DNA of 20,342 nucleotides, from contig NZ_LSKQ01000136.1 of assembly GCF_001557115.1 (NCBI RefSeq), positions 1-20,342 of the forward strand. Reading direction: 5' to 3'. Of the stretch, positions 17,723-20,342 are shown piece after piece (the stretch's first letter is position 1; each line of letters starts with the position of its first letter). Made by a program: the position numbers and the translations under genes. This stretch comes from Erythrobacter sp. CCH5-A1 (lineage in GTDB: Bacteria; Pseudomonadota; Alphaproteobacteria; Sphingomonadales; Sphingomonadaceae). The notes beneath the pieces were generated by a model that worked only from the letters and a program-made list of their open reading frames with translations, made no database searches and was not told the origin of the DNA.

Positions 17723-18079
17723 ATGACCAATCCAATAGAAGCTGCCGAAAGCGCATCAAACGCGCTCACCGCTCAGGGCAGAATCCTTGAGTCGATCGAC
17801 CAGTACTATGCCGACAATTGCGTATTCATCGAACCCGATGGCGCAAGCCGCACTTCGAAGGCTGCAGAGCGCGCACATCTTGAAGGCTTTTTCGCGAGCC
17901 TGAAGAGCTTCGAAAGCGCGACGTTGCACGGCCAGGCCGTCGGGGACAATTTCTCGGCGAGCGAATGGACGTTCAAGATGACGGCCGGTGATGGCAGCCC
18001 GATCATCTGGCACGAAACGCTCGTGCGCACCTGGCGGGACGGCAAGATCGTCTCAGAAAAATACTACACCCAGGCCTGA
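17723..18079 (+). CDS. NTF2/SnoaL-like protein
   Basis: A 118-residue protein with the alpha+beta cone fold pattern of the NTF2/SnoaL superfamily: an N-terminal helix followed by ESIDQYYADNCVFIEPDGA, then KAAERAHLEGFFASLKSFES, and a C-terminal WHETLVRTWRDGKIVSEKYY sheet. Members bind small hydrophobic ligands or act as isomerases or cyclases; the ligand here is unknown. AAGGAAAAG lies just before ATG 17723. It is the first intact gene of the + strand cluster. Confidence 0.85.
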   Translation: MTNPIEAAESASNALTAQGRILESIDQYYADNCVFIEPDGASRTSKAAERAHLEGFFASLKSFESATLHGQAVGDNFSASEWTFKMTAGDGSPIIWHETLVRTWRDGKIVSEKYYTQA

Positions 18080-18166
18080 TCTCGGGCGACCCGATTGGCT
18101 CCGTTTCGACTTGAATCCCGGCGCACAGCGCGCGGGTAATTTACTACTCCAACAGAGGGAAATCTC

Positions 18167-18760
18167 ATGTCCAATGAAAATGAAGTTGCCATCCAGTCCC
18201 GCCGTGCCCTGTTCCGTTCAGCTGGAATTGCCGCGGCTGGGTTTGGGCTCGCCACCCTTAACGCACCGTTGCTGGCCGCGCCACGCAAGATAGCGCGCCG
18301 CGGCGATACCGTCAGCTCAGATGTCGGCGTGATGCAGGGTGCTCTTGCACTTGAACATGAAGGTATCGCTGCGTATCGCATTGCCGGCGGAAGCGGGCTG
18401 CTCAGCAAAGGCGTGCTCGACGTTGCGTTGGTTTTCCTCGGCCATCACGAGGGGCACCGCGATTCACTTGCCAAGCTGATCGCGACGGCTGGTGCAAAGC
18501 CTGTCGAACCCAAGACCGATGCCGAGTATATTTCGGCACTTAACATCGGCGCGCTCAAGTCAGAAGGCGATGTCATTAAGTTTGCTGCCGGCCTCGAACA
18601 GGGCGCGACGAACGCCTATGTCGGCCAGATCGCTGCGTTGCAGGACCACAAGCTGGCACATCTCTTCGCGCAACTTAGCACAGACGAAGCGGTTCACTGG
18701 GCCATTCTCAACAACGCGGCGGGCGGCGCGATGCCCAAATCTGCGTATCTGTTCGGCTGA
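18167..18760 (+). CDS. Tat-exported ferritin-like protein
   Basis: A 197-residue protein. Residues 1-38 carry a twin-arginine-type signal (SRRALFRSAGIAAAGFGLAT, ending near LLAAP), so folded export is likely. The mature part is a four-helix bundle with ferritin-like metal ligands: LEHEGIAAYRIA, FLGHHEGHRDSLAKLI, LEQGATNAYVGQIAAL and STDEAVHWAILNN. Such proteins bind a di-metal centre; iron handling or peroxide defence in the periplasm is the likely role. GAGGG lies ahead of ATG 18167. It is separated by one base from the cytochrome c gene, so the two are co-expressed and may share electrons. Confidence 0.85.
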   Translation: MSNENEVAIQSRRALFRSAGIAAAGFGLATLNAPLLAAPRKIARRGDTVSSDVGVMQGALALEHEGIAAYRIAGGSGLLSKGVLDVALVFLGHHEGHRDSLAKLIATAGAKPVEPKTDAEYISALNIGALKSEGDVIKFAAGLEQGATNAYVGQIAALQDHKLAHLFAQLSTDEAVHWAILNNAAGGAMPKSAYLFG

Positions 18761-18761
18761 T

Positions 18762-19175
18762 ATGGCAAGTCGCAAACGCATCGAGGCCGGGGTCGCGGTT
18801 TGCGCGATCCTGGCCGGGGCCGGACTGGTGTTTGCCCCCACCGCCGCGCCGGCGCAAGCGGTGGGCAATCTCGCAAATGGCCAGGCGCTTTATCGAGCAA
18901 AATGTGGCGGATGCCATTCCATCGAGGCAAACCGTATCGGCCCGGCGCACCGCGGTCTCATTGGACGTCGGATCGCAACGGCACCAGGCTATGCTTATTC
19001 TCCGGCACTCAAGAAATTGACCGGCGTTTGGACGCCGGCGCGGATCGATTTATGGCTGCAGGGACCCCAAAAAATGGCGCCAGGCTCGAAAATGTTTTCG
19101 ACTGTCTCCGACGCCGCGCAACGGCGCGACATTATTGCTTATCTTGCCGCAAACTCGTCCGTGGACCGGAGGTAG
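18762..19175 (+). CDS. Class I cytochrome c
   Basis: A 137-residue periplasmic protein. Residues 1-33 are a signal peptide (CAILAGAGLVFAPTAAPAQA). Heme c is attached through CGGCH (residues 48-52), and the distal Met is M111 in APGSKMF. The GPAHRGLIGRR and YSPALKKL segments match the cytochrome c2/c552-like fold. It would carry single electrons, perhaps to or from the ferritin-like protein. ATG 18762 follows the ferritin-like stop by one base. Confidence 0.93.
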   Translation: MASRKRIEAGVAVCAILAGAGLVFAPTAAPAQAVGNLANGQALYRAKCGGCHSIEANRIGPAHRGLIGRRIATAPGYAYSPALKKLTGVWTPARIDLWLQGPQKMAPGSKMFSTVSDAAQRRDIIAYLAANSSVDRR

Positions 19176-19188
19176 CGGGACGCCTGTT

Positions 19189-19785
19189 ATGAGATCGTCA
19201 GACTGCTTGCTGGAAGACATTCGAGCGTGCACCCTGTGCGCTGAGCATCTGCCAGCCGGACCGCGCCCGATCGTTCAGTTCAGCGCAACCTCAACAATTG
19301 TCATCATCGGTCAGGCGCCCGGCGCGCGGGTCCATGAGAGCGGCACTGCCTGGGATGACGCAAGCGGCGAGCGGCTGCGCGAGTGGACGGGGCTGACGCC
19401 CGATATTTTTTACGATCCGGCGCAGGTCGCACTTGTGCCGATGGGCTTTTGCTATCCCGGCACCGGGAGCAGTGGCGATTTGCCGCCGCGCCTCGAATGT
19501 GCACCAATGTGGCATGATCGCGTCATGGCCGTGCTTCCACCCGCGCGATTGACGCTGCTCGTTGGAAGCTATGCACACCAGCGCTACTTGGTCGAGGACA
19601 AAAAACAATCGCTGACTGAACGTGTTGGTAAATTTCACGAGTACCTGCCGCACTACTTTCCGCTTCCGCATCCATCCTGGCGTAGTATGGGCTGGATGAA
19701 ACGCAACCCATGGTTCGAGCACAATGTTCTGCCAATGTTGCGCGATGCAATTGGAATGCGAATAGGCACTGCCCCACACGAGTAG
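19189..19785 (+). CDS. Uracil-DNA glycosylase, family 4-like (Fe-S)
   Basis: A 198-residue protein from ATG 19189, 13 bases after the cytochrome stop. The superfamily motif 1 is GQAPG (residues 41-45) in IVIIGQAPGARVHESGTAWD. The C-terminal motif is LPHPSWRSMGWMKRNPWFEH with HPS at 161-163. Cys14, Cys17, Cys88 and Cys104 could bind a [4Fe-4S] cluster, as in family 4 enzymes. It removes uracil from DNA in base-excision repair. On an island with redox cargo it may repair oxidative or deamination damage; that link is inference. The frame is open upstream (to 19135) but only over the end of the cytochrome gene. Confidence 0.9.
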   Translation: MRSSDCLLEDIRACTLCAEHLPAGPRPIVQFSATSTIVIIGQAPGARVHESGTAWDDASGERLREWTGLTPDIFYDPAQVALVPMGFCYPGTGSSGDLPPRLECAPMWHDRVMAVLPPARLTLLVGSYAHQRYLVEDKKQSLTERVGKFHEYLPHYFPLPHPSWRSMGWMKRNPWFEHNVLPMLRDAIGMRIGTAPHE

Positions 19786-19800
19786 GCTTGTCAGTGTTTT

Positions 19801-20150
19801 AGGCGACCGCCAGGCCATTGGTAGGCGCTTGGATCCCCTCGTGGGGCAATTTGGCGAACGAGGGCTTCTCGGTTCGGTGCTGGGCTACCCATGCGGAAGG
19901 GCTGGGCTGGCGGGTCGTTCCAATTAGTGGCGATGACTGGGATCGGTGTTATTGGCGCTGGGTTGACCAAGACGGCTGCATCATTCCGGTGTGTCGGCGG
20001 TGATAGCAGGCGATCAAACAGGTTTGCTGTCGGGCGACGGGTTCATTTCCAGCAGGGTGCCGCGTCCGCGAGGCTATCGAACAGGTCATACCAATGCAGT
20101 CGTGTCTACCGTCCATAGTTGCCGTGGCTTTCAAAGTGAGGCGACCGCCA
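19801..20150. repeat. 12-base direct repeat flanking the HicA-like relic
   Basis: AGGCGACCGCCA occurs at 19801-19812 and again at 20139-20150. The two copies bracket the decayed HicA-like copy. They may mark a duplication or an insertion scar, but no target-site or transposase remnant is visible. The 466 bases from 19786 to 20251 otherwise contain no intact gene I can support. Confidence 0.4.
19885..20003 (+). pseudogene. Decayed second copy of the HicA-like gene
   Basis: In the frame ending at TAG 20001-20003 the translation HAEGLGWRVVPISGDDWDRC, then YWRWVDQDGCIIPV, parallels HAETLGWRVVPISGHAWGRL, then YCAWADRDGCMVSV of the gene at 14969, and the DNA is clearly similar. The first residues and start codon are replaced, the H31 equivalent has become Asp, and the C-terminal WSTPRN helix is lost to an early stop. 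No HicB-like partner follows. It looks like a truncated, inactive paralogue, or the scar of a second module. Confidence 0.75.
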
Positions 20151-20251
20151 ATGGGCAAGTGACAAGCGGTCGGAAAAGGGCGCATTTAATGTGGTGGAGG
20201 GGTCTCCACTTTGCGGGATCTTCTGCGAATAAGTCAGACAGGAAGGTGACG

Positions 20252-20342
20252 ATGGAGCAGGTACCGGCTGTTGAGTTGGATTTGGCAAGGGACTGTAAGG
20301 AATTTTGTGCTTGGCCGTTATTTGTTAGGCCAATGGGAAGCG
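20252..20342 (+). CDS. Start of an unrecognised gene, cut by the window end
   Basis: ATG 20252 has GGAAGG 5 bases upstream and opens at least 30 codons without a stop (MEQVPAVELDLARDCKEFCA and beyond) to the window edge. Codon use is AT-richer than in the core genes. Nothing is recognised from 30 residues. The good ribosome site makes it more likely real than chance. Confidence 0.5.
   Translation, partial: MEQVPAVELDLARDCKEFCAWPLFVRPMGS

Larger units (their letters stand above)
13386..20342. mobile_element. Integrated genomic island, one end, continuing past the window
   Basis: The left boundary is the split tRNA-Lys at 13386-13430. Inside are a P4-type integrase, a HicA/HicB-like module, an AraC-regulated redox cluster with a decayed member, a uracil-DNA glycosylase and a decayed second HicA-like copy. 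The codon use and base composition are less G/C-biased than in the core genes to the left. No second copy of the 45-base core appears before 20342, so the right end is outside the window. No conjugation or phage structural genes are visible. Confidence 0.8.

Overview
The window looks like a chromosomal segment of a high-GC alphaproteobacterium, most likely Sphingomonadales and probably Erythrobacteraceae. The evidence is gene content and order (carB followed by greA, a DUF4170 protein, RibB with an N-terminal helix-turn-helix and a degenerate RibA domain) and a strong G/C third-position bias. This is inference from recognised proteins; no search was run.

Positions 1-13385 are core chromosome. 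On the + strand, a small lipoprotein gene, a secreted hypothetical protein and carB overlap one another; greA and a small membrane protein follow. A 5'-truncated DUF559 remnant lies at the left edge. A block of minus-strand genes comes next: a GNAT acetyltransferase, DUF4170, and a four-gene cassette of small membrane and YqjD/DUF883-like proteins with a holin-X-like protein. The cassette is divergent from eno. Enolase converges with a MarR-like gene, and their two stop codons share bases. A riboflavin pair (ribB, ribH) follows on the minus strand. The ribB frame is open without a stop into an upstream lytic transglycosylase gene, giving a 720-codon reading frame.

At 13386-13430 lies only the 3' half of a tRNA-Lys(CTT) gene. 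It abuts non-tRNA sequence and a complete P4-type tyrosine recombinase. I read this as one end of an integrated genomic island that continues past the right edge; the intact tRNA-Lys should be at the far end. The island bases look less GC-rich and more heterogeneous than the left part.

Island cargo in order: the integrase; a two-gene HicA/HicB-like module with a palindrome in front of it; an AraC-type regulator; a divergent cluster of a frameshifted AhpD-like (carboxymuconolactone decarboxylase family) gene, an NTF2/SnoaL-like protein, a Tat-exported ferritin-like protein and a class I cytochrome c; and an Fe-S uracil-DNA glycosylase of the family 4 type. The last part holds a decayed second copy of the HicA-like gene and the start of an unrecognised gene cut by the window end. 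The cargo suggests a redox or oxidative-stress cassette under AraC control, carried on an island with an addiction-type module. The most unusual points are the transglycosylase-RibB reading frame with its internal promoter and operator-like repeats, the split tRNA att site, and the duplicated, decayed HicA-like gene.
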